Source: Phlebiopsis flavidoalba
Taxonomy: Eukaryota; Basidiomycota; Agaricomycetes; Polyporales; Phanerochaetaceae
Length of the DNA stretch: 64,000 bases
Assembly (NCBI GenBank): GCA_035772785.1
Contig: JAOCPU010000016.1
Location: forward strand, 496,001-560,000
Direction of reading: 5' to 3'
A program made the position numbers and the translations under genes. The stretch's first letter is position 1. Each line of letters opens with the position of its first letter. A model generated the notes under the pieces. That model saw nothing but the letters and a program-made list of their open reading frames with translations. It was not told where the DNA came from and did not search any database. Shown here piece by piece: positions 1 to 10,969 of this stretch.

Positions 1-1060
1 ATAGCGGGAAACGCTCCTCGGAAGGGAAGAAGTATTTGTTCTGACCGACACACACGAACGCCGTTCGTCGTTGCGTACTTTGCCAAGACCATGTTGAGGG
101 CGGAGACGATCGGTGCCGTATCGAAGTCGCGTTCACGTCCCTCAAGGTGTCTAGAAATGTTTTCATGAGAATCAATGGATATGCTGACACACGAAGTACT
201 TACGGAGTTATTTCGCGTGAGTCCAACGTTCTGGTCAACTTGATTTCGATGGTGTAAACAGGGGAATTATCGGATGGGCCATAGCCGCGCCCTCGTTCGA
301 AGAATCTGATGACCGTACCGAGGGGCTGCTGAGTTGTGGGAGAGTGACACAGCCTTTGCTGAGACTAAACGGAAAGCGCTGCGGTCGTGCGCAATGTAAC
401 CCCTGAAAGGGCGCGCATTCCGCGCTACTCTCTAGCAGCTCGAAATATGCGCGAACCTTGCGAGGGCCACGTAGGTCTGCCTTGGGGGAAATAAGGACCT
501 CATAGTCATAGATGAGAAATTTCGGGGGTAGTGTTTGAAGGCGCGACAAAAATTCGTGCGAACGTCGACATGGGTTTTTTTTGACCATGGCCTTCCACGG
601 CAGTGCCGAATCCAGGGCGCAGTTATAGGTTCATCTCGGGCCCCACGCGCAATTTGCTGAAGTCTTGGTATAAGGGAGTCCATAACCTGACATCAGTCGA
701 GCATCGACTCTTGCGGGGCGGGGGTACCAGCGGCGAAGACTTCTGCCGGCGGTGGGGTGGCCGTTGCGTAAAGCCGCCTCCTTGCCGCCAACCTCCGCCG
801 CCGCTGAGGTTCCACCGCGAGGAAAGTCGCCACCACGCCCGTCTGTTACCACCCCAGACCCCTCCGCGATTGAGAGTCGCCTCCACCTCGGCCCGCGCCG
901 ATTCAGCCGTCGCCACGACCGCTCCCGGAATAGGATGAAGGAAGCAGGCTGATGCACGACCTCTGGGTGGTCCGCCGCGGGGCCACGGTTTCCGCCTCGT
1001 TGTTGGTTGTGCTCATTGTGTGATGTTGTTGTTGTAGTCTTTGGGGTTGAAAGGCTGAAA
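1..1060 (-). CDS. Argonaute, N-terminal part, running off the left edge
   Basis: This is the N-terminal third of an Argonaute protein, the small-RNA-guided slicer of the RNA-silencing complex. Read on the minus strand, a Gly/Arg-rich leader (about 950-720) precedes the N domain. The N domain carries a YDYEVLISPKADL-type strand and an ARAYFELLESS-like helix near 520-420. The linker 1 segment near 110-30 contains IVSALNMVLAKYATTNGVRV followed by NKYFFPSEE, a signature of fungal Argonautes. PAZ, MID and PIWI lie beyond the window edge. At least one single-base shift is needed between the GVRV and NKYFF parts. A second Argonaute follows in the same orientation about 1.2 kb away, so this is one of a tandem pair. 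The exact start is not determined; the Gly-rich leader suggests it lies near 900-1060. The family call is firm. Whether the gene is functional cannot be judged. Confidence 0.87.
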
Positions 1061-2239
1061 TTTGGAATGGGCTGTGTCATTCACCGCCCGTGCTGTTATA
1101 TACCGTATACGCGCTAGTCAAACCGGCATATACTCCGAGCCGCAGGAGAATGTGCATGAGAATTCCCGAGAACTCATCTTGGAGTCACGACCGAGACACT
1201 ACGGCGCAGCGAATCATATATGTCTTCCGCGGTTCTCGTGTGCCGCAACGTTGGCCTATGTGTTTGGAATCTGGGTCTAGGAGGACTGCGTGTGCTATCT
1301 GCGCGGTATATGCCTAAGTATTCGAGATGGTTTGAGTCTTTTTGAGCATAGAATCGTGTCAAAGTCCATGGGAGGCAAGGAGTCTATGTTCTGTCGTTCA
1401 ACATATTCAAAAAGCATCGTATTGACGTGGATGCCCTCAGTTTTAATTGATTCATGATTAGAGGCGTCGACACGCCATGACCCTAGTGCATACTAAACAC
1501 GTTTGCGGCTGCTGTGTCTACCCACTTGTAGGTAACTACCTACGTTCTCTACTTGCAAACTCCCACCTTTTTGAGTTCTACGGACAGATGGTCCTAACCG
1601 TCCTCAGAGATTGATCGTTAGTTTCGTGGGTAACTGCGAGTAGCTGCGGTGCGTGGTAAGCCGAGTGTTCGATGGGGAGTGCAGAGCGTGACCTGGGCGG
1701 GTTTGCTTATTGGTGACTACAGAGTTTAGTCGTGAGGTGTGGGTGTTGTGTCTCAAGCCGCGTCGTTCGTGGAGAGGTCGTAGGATGACTGTAGATAAGT
1801 GTGTGAGCACAAGCGTCAGAGATTTGCAGAACAGCTCTGCAGCGCAGGCAACTTTGTCTTGGCCCTTGTGGCTCGCCGGGCTGTGCGGGCTCCTTGGGCA
1901 GCTCTGCTTATCGGATTCTTGCTGGTGGGTCTGGTCAGCCTCTTGTTGCGAGTGAACTGACTCATCCACGTCCTCACACAGAGAAACGCGTATATCTATT
2001 TGTGGCATTAACACGACGCCTTCCGAATGGCAAGGAACTATGCCATGAGCATGGCTCATAGGTTGACATTAGACGGCCAACGAAATGCTCATAATAGTAA
2101 TCTGGCCGATGCGAGTCGGGGGCTAAAACGCTTCGTGATATGGTTTCCAAGATCTGGTATGATGACTCCCCGTTCCGCACAGAGATCGTTTGTCCGCCGG
2201 TCTTGGAAGGAAGACACACTTCCTTCTCTTCCACGTTCC
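1061..2239. other. Intergenic stretch between the two Argonaute genes; no gene recognised
   Basis: Open frames up to about 150 codons occur (for example minus 2059-1604), but none shows a recognisable motif or protein-like composition. The stretch should hold the promoter of the left Argonaute and the 3' end of the right one. A short perfect inverted repeat, taggtaactaccta, lies near 1530-1543. Confidence 0.5.
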
Positions 2240-5200
2240 CCTTCTCACGTTTCGCCGCCATGGTGTTCCGGGGAATGTATCGGACCGCCATTGAGTGAGG
2301 CCCAGGTATTAGCCTAATCCGCGGCTCACGGCCACCGCCCAGGTCCGCGTAATTACGCCGAGGGTGACGCCAGGCGCACCGCGTTGGTCCGCGCACAAAG
2401 ATCGTACGACGCTTTGTGGATTCATCCGGATCGTGTCCGCGTTCCAATTATATCTCGTCCCCCCCCGTTTAAAAGATTACTACGTAGTGGGTGGGTCGTA
2501 CGCGTTCCTTGGATACTGTGATGAGCCTACGGCGCGAAGTCAGCACCAACACCCAGGGATCTCGCACAAAGGAGCACGAAATTCTTACCTGATATAGACG
2601 TCGTGTTGTAATGGCCGTGCCGTGGGCCTTGATCAAAACTGTACGGGTTGTGTGTGCCGTTGTCAGTGACATGATCTTCCGAGTCCCGTAGAAACGAGAA
2701 TGGTGCCGCTTCCCGCAGACTATCACTGAAAGAGTCGGTTGATATCCAGAAAACATAGAAAATGCCTCCTTGATTTGGGGAAGTTCTTGATTCAGTATCA
2801 GCTGGTACTGGGTCTATTGCATCGCAGTCAGATCCAGGTCGAAATAAATGCTAGCTGAGGAGAATAAACCTCACTTCGGAGACTCCATCGCGAAAAACAA
2901 TGATTCGCTCGGGAAGAAGGCCCTTGTTTGTTGCTTTGTATAGCTCGAGTCTCGTCTTCATACAGCGAGCCAGGTCTTGAATCATCTGTCAAAGCATCAG
3001 CTCTCGAATCAGACTGGTCTAATGGAGATCGCACATACCTCCTGCGCGCTTTTCTCGATCTTCCTATTCGTCTGAAGCGTGAACGTCGCTGGGAAGAGCA
3101 CAAAACGATCATCTACGCTAGCGACAATCGCCGCAACCGAGGGTGTACCGGGTATACTTTCCGATGACGGATGCGTTACATCCATACCGACCAGCATCGT
3201 CCTCTTTTTCCTCAACCACTCCATGTCCTGCGGTGCGAGTAAGTGGTTGACACCGCCGAGCTTCGCGTTTACTTTCATCCCAACGTTCGCGAAGTACTGG
3301 TCTTGCTTCCGCCTGTCGAGGGCACCCGGGTTTCTCTTGTCCCGGGGAAGCGCATTTGGAAGAGCCCTACAGACCGTCTGCAGTCCTAGGTCGATGTCAC
3401 AGAGCTTCTTGAGGTCAGCATAGATGGTCCTCGTCGGAGGTCGGAAGGAGCACGACGACGAGCTGTGTGGCTTGCGGCATTAATTTATTTAGAAGTAAGC
3501 GTGGCCGTTTGATCACTTCGAAATATCTTGTGCGTCGCCGATTGGAAGAGTCGTCGGCACTTTCTGAGTAATTGAGACGTGGTGTTTTAGTATGTTGGAT
3601 GCGACGGATATCTCTATGCAAACTCTGCGAGTTTCGGTACGAGGCATCGAAGAACTGTTTGCGGTTCTTCGCTCCCTTCTCGCATCTCTGGGTGGCGAAT
3701 TCCCGCGGACGACCATGACTGCCCAGTCGGTTAAGTTCGCGGTCCTGGTGCAATTCTGCGCCGACGAGAATTCCAAGAGGCCGGAAATGTCGAACCTGAA
3801 TTCCGTCCACCCGTAGGGACGTTGGTAACGTCCCCCCCCCCCCCCACCTTGGTTTTGTGGGGGGATGGAGGTCGGTAAGCATCCGCACTTAGGGTAACAA
3901 CGGAACATCGCGTTGGTCACCGATATTCGCGAAGTTGCGGTAGGGGTGTCTTGTTATTGTAACCTGAGACGAGTTGCCAAGGTGGCGGAAGCCCGAATGG
4001 TCAACGATAAGACATGCGTTGGCGGCAGGCGAATTACATGCGACTTGAGCATCGTCTGACTTGCACTCTTGTCTAGAGTCCCGCGGTAAGGCTGGTGGGG
4101 TAGAATCTGGCAGACTTCAGGCTGGTAGATATTGCGGGGCGATCGACCTTTACGAGTGACTTTTCGACAACGGGTGAATCAGCTGCGTGCTTGAGAGTAG
4201 TATTGGGATAAGCTTTGTGGATAGAGCGTCCATCATACCTGACCTCCAGGAACTGGGCGGGCCAACTCACTCACGGGGCGAAAGTGATTCTTCTACGGTT
4301 ACTTGACGTTTGAAATCTTCATGATAAGAACTGAGTCGTGGGCGTGCCGTGGTCTCGAGTACCTTACGCACGACATATTTACTGGAGTATCCGCAGTGGT
4401 TCGTGACAATGCAGAGGCCCTCAACGAACGCTTGGGCTATGCTTCCTGTCCCCTTCAATTCGGAAAATTGTCGCAGCGGGAGGTTCCCAGCAGTGTAGAA
4501 AGCAAGCCACAGTAGTATTGATATTCAGCATTAGGCGACTGAATCGTAGTCTGGTGGAGACAAAGAAGCCTCTTTGAGCATGAAGGAGACCATGTTTTGA
4601 GTTCGAAACCTTCAGACGTCAGGAACGTATATTTATCCTTGCTGACTCGAACACCGTGAGTAGAAGCGTGCTTCTGGATCACCAGGTTCAACGCAGATAT
4701 AATCCTCTGTGAGGGATATTTGGCGGTTTCTGCCCTCTAAGGTGTCTGTTGGATAGAAGGACGATTTGTATAAGTTCTAGACATTAGCGACTGGTCTGTG
4801 CTCACGTTTTTTTTCGTTCAAGCCCTTACTATCGGCATGGTCGATGGACCCAGTGAGCGTAATTTCAAGAGTGTACACGGGTGCGTCGTTCTGAGGGGAA
4901 GTTCCCCAGTGTAATCGTGATACTTGACACTGAAAGAAAGAGGCTGTGGGAGCTGCTTTTGCAGAGATTATCCTCTCGCTACGATCGTGTGCAATGTGAT
5001 CCCGATAAGGCGCACACTGCGGGCTACTATTTCAAGTAGGTCGAATATGCGCGCCTTACGGGATCCAAGCTCGGCATCGTTGGGCCTGATGACGACCTTG
5101 TAGTCCATACAGGGTGCGGCCAGGCGCAAAATCAATGTGGAAAGTGGTTGGTTTTCGCACGACGTTGGAGTTTCCGCTTGTACCGAACCCGGGTTTGAGG

Positions 5201-5543
5201 GGCATCTGTCGCGGTCCATCTTGCAGGAGTTTGAAGTCCAGGATCAGAGGGAGTCCATGTTGTTGAAGGAGGCGACGGTCGACGTTTAGCGGGGACATTT
5301 GGCAAGAAGAGTTTCTCTTCGACGTGCTCCACGTCCGTCGCTGGTGAGGCCTTGCCTGACCCCACGATTAAATCTAGCAAGGGCACCACGTTCTCCTCGA
5401 AGGAGACTTCCACGACCTCCGCCTCCACTCTTTCCCGCCCCGCGTCGGAGCACCCATCTGGTGTACCTCGGATATCTTACTCGAGCGGGATCTCGAATTT
5501 TGTTTGCAGAGCCTTGACTGTCTTTAATCTTGCGCACACGCAC
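2240..5543 (-). CDS. Argonaute (N-PAZ-MID-PIWI), full length but frameshifted
   Basis: This Argonaute is guided by a small RNA and silences or slices matching transcripts. Domains in order on the minus strand are as follows. The N domain (5230-4990) has PLKPGFGTSGNSNVV, NHFP and SRKARIFDLLE. Linker 1 (4690-4590) has HASTHGVRVSKDKYTFL. PAZ (4440-4150) has CIVTNHCGYSSKYVVRK, DFKRQVTVEE and LKHAADSPVV. MID (about 3950-3430) ends in LVVVLLP. PIWI (3422-2330) has YADLKKLCDIDLGLQTVCRA, MKVNAKLGGVNHLL, GMDVTHP, NRKIEKSAQE, RIIVFRDGVSE, CGKRHHSRFYGT, RPTHYVV and YADL. The catalytic D-E-D-D set appears present. Two introns are clear: 2986-3038 and 2808-2874. Single-base shifts occur near 3430, 4120, 4300 and elsewhere, each with conserved residues on both sides. 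The start within the Gly-rich leader (5543-5300) and the stop near 2240 are estimates. Confidence 0.92.
2808..2874 (-). other. 67-nt intron inside the PIWI domain
   Basis: The exon ending in FRDGVSE is followed by GTGAGG. The next exon begins after ...GACCCAG with YQLILNQELPQIKEAFSMF, exactly the residues expected in Argonautes after the catalytic-Asp motif. Confidence 0.85.
2986..3038 (-). other. 53-nt intron inside the PIWI domain
   Basis: On the minus strand the exon ends after the SAQE residues with GTATGT and resumes after ...TTTGACAG with MIQDLARCMKTRLELYK. Joining the two exons restores an uninterrupted PIWI reading, which supports the splice call. The length is typical of basidiomycete introns. 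Confidence 0.85.
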
Positions 5544-8460
5544 TGGGAGCTCCTCTGTGCCCTTGTGAGCTGTTCATTTTGCAATGGTGTACGTTGTAGG
5601 CTCGCGGGTAGGACGTTGGAGCAAGCGATTGAGGGCAGGAGAGAGGTAGAGGAGCCCGGGGCTCGCGCATATGTAGCAGGGGTCGGCCCTCCCGGCCAGC
5701 AACTGCAGTTTGGGCCACATAGAGGGGGTGTGAATGAGGTGAGGCTTTGCGCGAGAAATTAGAGAATACCGAGGTCACCGTGCAATAATAGCATGCTGCG
5801 CAGAACTGGCCTTGCAAGCAGAATGCAGCGCACTAATATCCCACGGAAAAGAAGGACATTCGGACGCTTGAAAGAGACGCGAAGGGCACCACCTGATGTC
5901 TTCAATGGAGAGTATATCGGCAGGCGTTATCTGGTGAGCTATAAGCGATGACGGCGAGTGAGATGCAACCGCGGCTCATGAAGTTGAAGATGTAAAGGAC
6001 GAGGAGGACATGGACCAGGATCCGGCAGAAATTCAATAGTATCCTCAGTAAGAGCTGCATAACAAAAGCCAGTGACCGTGGGAATATGTATCAGCCAGGT
6101 GGCATCCGATCGTGACTTACGTAATTTCAACTACTTCCTTCTCAACAATACTTGCATCGGAGAGCACTTATTCACTGCAAAAGGGACTACTTTTACAAAA
6201 AGCTGAGGTTACTGTACTCAGACATACGCTCATGGCCGTGAATAACGCTCTATCAAACAAAGAGGTCAAGCTTTTACGATCTGAGTGTCGGCTGACAGAT
6301 CAATGCTTATGGCAGCGGCTTTGTGCGTATCCTTAGATGTATATGCGACACACTTGACTGAACATTGGAACTTTTAGGGACATTAACTCGCTGAAGCCTG
6401 GAACTAGAGCTGGCCTTGAACTGATAGCGGACAACCGGTGACCATCTCTGGTCTGGTGACGGGGCCCGCGATGCATTCTTCAACTTGAGGCCCGTCAATG
6501 CATGTTTTTCATATCATTACTTCTTGTAATGGATCGTCTCTAATCGAGGGGCCTTCGACGGAGCACCCTCCACAGTCTATATTCTATCTACGGCCTATGG
6601 CTGATCACCCCCGTGATGTTCGCAACCGGCTCGCAGCCGTGCGCCGGCCAGCATCTCTCCATCCGAAGGACCGTAACTCATGACTTCAAGATGTCAGTTC
6701 ATCTTGAAGGTACATGCATCGATCTGTCTTTCGTTCCATATCTCTCTGACTGTGATGTACAGACCGCTCATGCAGACCGCTTAGGTGGACGGCTTCCTGC
6801 TCCAAAATTTACCACAGCCTGCCTGTGTGCCACACTCCGAGTTGCGAGTAATCTAGAATGTGGCCCAACGGGCACTCGGTGAAACCGAAACGTTACAAAG
6901 GGTGTTTTCCAAAGCAAATGAAAGATAGAGTTTTCGCTTCATACTAACACGCCAACCAAGGGTCCTTACAGCATGGTGTTACCAGGTGGTGCACAACGCC
7001 ACGAGTGCTACTTCAAGAATACCACGAAGATCATCGATAGATGCATGAATGCTCATGGCGTCCAGAGAAATGACTCTTAGACGTTCGCTGCTGTATCTTA
7101 TCGATTGTGAAGGCCGGCATACAGCTCGACACTACAACATGTTCTACATCGGGACAACTTGAAGAAGAAGATATAGGTCTTGGCACCAATTCTCAAAGAC
7201 TTCGACAGCTATAAGATGTCGTGTCGGAGACAGCCCAATCCAGGTTTCCAACCTACCCATTTTCCCCGTCCTCTTGCTTTCAAAACACAGGCTCTCCGAC
7301 AATGCCGCTCCTGGTTGTAAGTAAAGCGAAGTCCTCATGATGACGGTATACACGATGATTGATAATCTGGACAGCGCTTCACTACACTCACTGCTGCATG
7401 CAGTACCAGTGGTATCAGTGTCTTCACCAAAACAAGTGACGGCTTCATTCGTGAGGCCCGAAATACGATCAGTAACCAGACCCTCGCACAAGCGTACCAG
7501 ACCAACGACCTTGGTACAGTCTTCTTGTTCTATTACTCACGCATGATCTTCACTCGCTATAATTGTAGAGGTTCTGAGCCACAGCACCGGCTGGTACCCC
7601 TGGTAAGTCAGGGCCGAGCTGTACGTTACTCTATGGTCTAACGCGAGCCAAGGCAACCTCGATTTCCAATGTAGCCCAGATAGCACACTCTGTGCCATCG
7701 CTGTACGTTTATGCTGTCCACGGTAATATGGTGTTACTCTGACACTGCTATCTCCCATAGTGGAGCGATGTAGCGCAATCGCACCCTCTTCTATCAAGAC
7801 ATAAGGGGCGTGATCCGCGAGGTCCGGTGTGAAGGCTCGCAATGGGATGCTACCATTTTTGAGCAGCCCCGGTGTTCTCCCCGGCACCAACATTGCAGCG
7901 GTCTACTCCGGCGACGGCAAAAAAAAGCCGCCGTGTCGCACTCTTCTTCCAGGATAACTCTGGCCTGATTTGCTATACACGGTGAGTTAGACTCTACCTT
8001 ATACACACGGAATCTGATGTCCCTCTCCTTGTAGAATTGCTACAGGCTCTGGTGCACAGGGTAACTGGCGCTGGAGTGAGGTCGCAGTACCGATTGCGAA
8101 CATGAAAGCGGTCAAGGGTTGCCGCGGTAAAGGGAATGGGGGCTCACCACGGCGTCACTGTCACTCTGCATGGGAATGGTAAATCAAAATGCGACATTGA
8201 AACCCCTTGTCGTCTTTCTGCTCAAATGTTGCAGTTAGATCTGGACGAGATTCGCGTGTTTTTTTTTTTTCCAAGACGAAAAAAAATTCCGAGGCTCCCA
8301 AATTCGTGAATTCAGAGGGTGCTGATTGGACGTCGTGATTGGGTATATACGCCTGTCAGCTCGCTGGGTTTGCTCTAACTTCTCTGGTGTAGGGAGCCGA
8401 CAGGATTCGCTCGCAAGTATAACCTCAACCTCCACGTCGGCGCGACATCACTGCAGTGTC
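5544..8460. other. 2.9-kb stretch with no recognised gene
   Basis: Short frames on both strands (60-136 codons) show no family motif. Some minus-strand sequence immediately left of 5820 may be 5' leader of the Argonaute gene. Short T and A homopolymers occur near 8260-8287. Nothing else can be supported. Confidence 0.4.
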
Positions 8461-10789
8461 ATGGCTCTACCAGTGACGCGATTGAAATGCGGTCAGTATC
8501 ACAAAAAACTCCTGCCTCGTATATTGGGGCTGACACCGTATAGGGTCAGGGCGCAATTGTTCAGGCTGGTATCTTGCAAATCCCGAACGCAATGATATCG
8601 TGGAGCTGGCGTGCAACAGCGCAGGCTGGGGACCGTAAGTCTTCCAGACCAGTCAATTTCGTCATCACCTTTCTGACATTAAGTACAGGGGCGACTAATC
8701 CAGGAGTTGGCTCTTCCCCCAACGCCGACGTCATCGCGTTTGTCCGAACCGTCAACGTAGGCCTCAGCGTCGTCAATTGCTTGAATATTTTCTGGGCTAG
8801 GGACAAGACCAGGTACGTTGACCATACAGGCACGTCAACATGCACTGATGGCAGACCCATGCAGAATATCTATCAACGTATCTCTATACATCGATCGAGC
8901 CAGACACATCGCTGGTTGGAACCAGTGGCTGTCGCATCCATCTCCTCCGCTTGGGAGATCGCGCTGGTTCATGGATAGGCACTTACTTCTCCGGTACGGA
9001 GCTTTTTTGTTTTGTCAATGTAAATACTCACCTAGCGCCGTAGACGATGAGCTCTGACATTGAGGACAAGTTTGTACGCAGGGTTCGCCCTTCGAACCGA
9101 GGAATGCATCGTTGCACTCTCCATGGACTACACCGATGGCACCTCGACAGCCAGAAGGGGAGTGTACAGGTTGGAGGCGCACGCGGCAGGGTCGAGGAAT
9201 TCATCCTTGAAGATGACGAGGATATCATTCAAGTGTGGTATGTCGCTGATCACCAACGCATCCGCGCGCTGCGTTTCGCTTTCGGTACTTCAAAAGGTAT
9301 GTCATCTGACCATCATCTACGACGAGATTTACTGACCGGATATCAGAACGTAAATCGCAGTGGTACGGTGTCACATTGAACGAGACCCCCGACGTCTGGA
9401 CCCACGACGGAGATGCCTTGGCTGGATTCTGTGGTACCGTTGTGGCGATTCTGTCCTCGGTTTGATGGTGAACAAATTTGTCAAATCACTTACACGTTTT
9501 GTTTGACATCGCACTAGCCCATTTGGTCGGAACGTGCCGCACTGTCTTCAATCGAAGAGATGGTCCAGGAGGCAGAAATGCTCCAAAACACGAGATCGAG
9601 AACCTTGTCGACCACCGAGCTCCCCGACGTCGAGCGCAAGATTAAATCCTTGACCGTCGAGATCCAGACCGGCTTCCGTGACGGCGCTCGTGGCTCCATG
9701 GATAGTATCGTGAAAGCTCGCGGTGTCCACGGAGTACTGTGCACGGGGACCTGACGCTGGCTGCTCGAAAAGCTCGCCTAGGAGTAGATTCCCAAGCGTC
9801 GCAAACACATCACGGAGCAGCTGGTGCTCTGCAAAGAGCAGACTAGGCTCCTTCTCAATTCCGGTGTGCGGCGGCACCATGTCTGCTAAGTCGGAGGCTC
9901 TCTTCCAGACAAGTGAGGGGGTGAGTCATTTTACCACTATTGTAGCTTTCGATTTAATGTTTCTTCGTTCTAGCTTAACGCGCAAGCCTTCAGCATCGAT
10001 ACTCAAGCTAGGTCAAAAGAAAGCTCGCCTGGATCGTCTTCTGCAGTCCACCAAGAGCAGGCGCATTATTGCGGACGAGGAGAACGAGGATCTCAGGTAC
10101 GTCGGTCCACTTGGCTGCTGGAAACTGGCGGCTGAACCACGATCACAGGCTTTGGATCGCAGAGGCCGAAAACGAGGTCAGGAAGGCCAAGGAGCACCTG
10201 AACGACCTTGAGCGTCGGAACACGTGGTCGCCCGCGACCGAGGTATACACAACTTTGCATTTCCTGTCACAATGTCTGACAATCGTTGTCCGGTAGCGCG
10301 ATCCCAACGGCCTCAACAAGTTTAAGTTCAGGGACAGTCTTCGTAGCCGAATGACGATGGACAAGCCGAACCCGAAGGCGTACGCTGCTGCGGCGCAGGA
10401 GCTGCTTAGAGAGAGACAGTCGGAGCTCCAGCGTGCGCAGCGAGGTCCTTGAGGAGGGTAACAAGCTCCTCCAGAACCTCGAGCAGGCATCCGAGCTTGC
10501 CAACTCCAGTTTCCCCGCAGCATCGACGTAAAGATCCAGGAGCTCCGTGTTCTTGTCGCCGAGGAGAAGAAGCTGGCCGAGGCCTCTGGCAAGCTCGCCG
10601 TCATGCTCCAGAAGCTGCTCAAATCTGGCGAGGCGATGGACGACAACACCACCGCGGTTGAGTTTTGGCGAGGAGCTCTTGGTCGTGTTGAAGGATGCCT
10701 TGGACATCGACTTCCTCCGAAAGATGCAATTAACTGTGGATCCAGTTTTGCTTGAGAGCACCCTTCGCTCCGTCGCTCTAGGTGTATGA
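8461..10789 (+). CDS. Jacalin-like lectin domain plus coiled-coil protein (multi-exon)
   Basis: A multi-exon gene can be read from about 8461. The central part (9090-9460) resembles a jacalin-type beta-prism lectin: ECIVALSMDYTDGTS, then VQVGGARGRVEEFILEDDE, IIQVWYVADHQRIRALRF, and after an intron (GTATGT...ATATCAG near 9298-9347) QWYGVTLN and LAGFCGT. The second half (9520-10789) is strongly charged and helical: SIEEMVQEAEMLQNTRS, DVERKIKSLTVEIQTGF, KKARLDRLLQSTKSRRI, AEAENEVRKAKEHLNDLERR and LRVLVAEEKKLAEASGKLAV, ending LLESTLRSVALGV with a stop at 10789. Short GT-AG introns separate the exons. Upstream exons (8461-8990) are tentative and may belong to another gene. Several single-base shifts are needed. 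Jacalin domains bind glycans; the role of this combination is not known to me. The domain call rests on pattern only. Confidence 0.55.
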
Positions 10790-10969
10790 TGGGCGGGGGG
10801 GGTCGTACAGTATTGGTGACAAACTATTACACATGTGATGATACAACAGTGAACAAAAAATTCTACAGCGTAATTTGTTCTACAACATTGGACTGGTCAC
10901 GTTTTCAGGGAGAGAATGACGAGCTCTGACCCACCCAGCCTGAGGCAAAGAATGCGCGAAATCCCCCTA

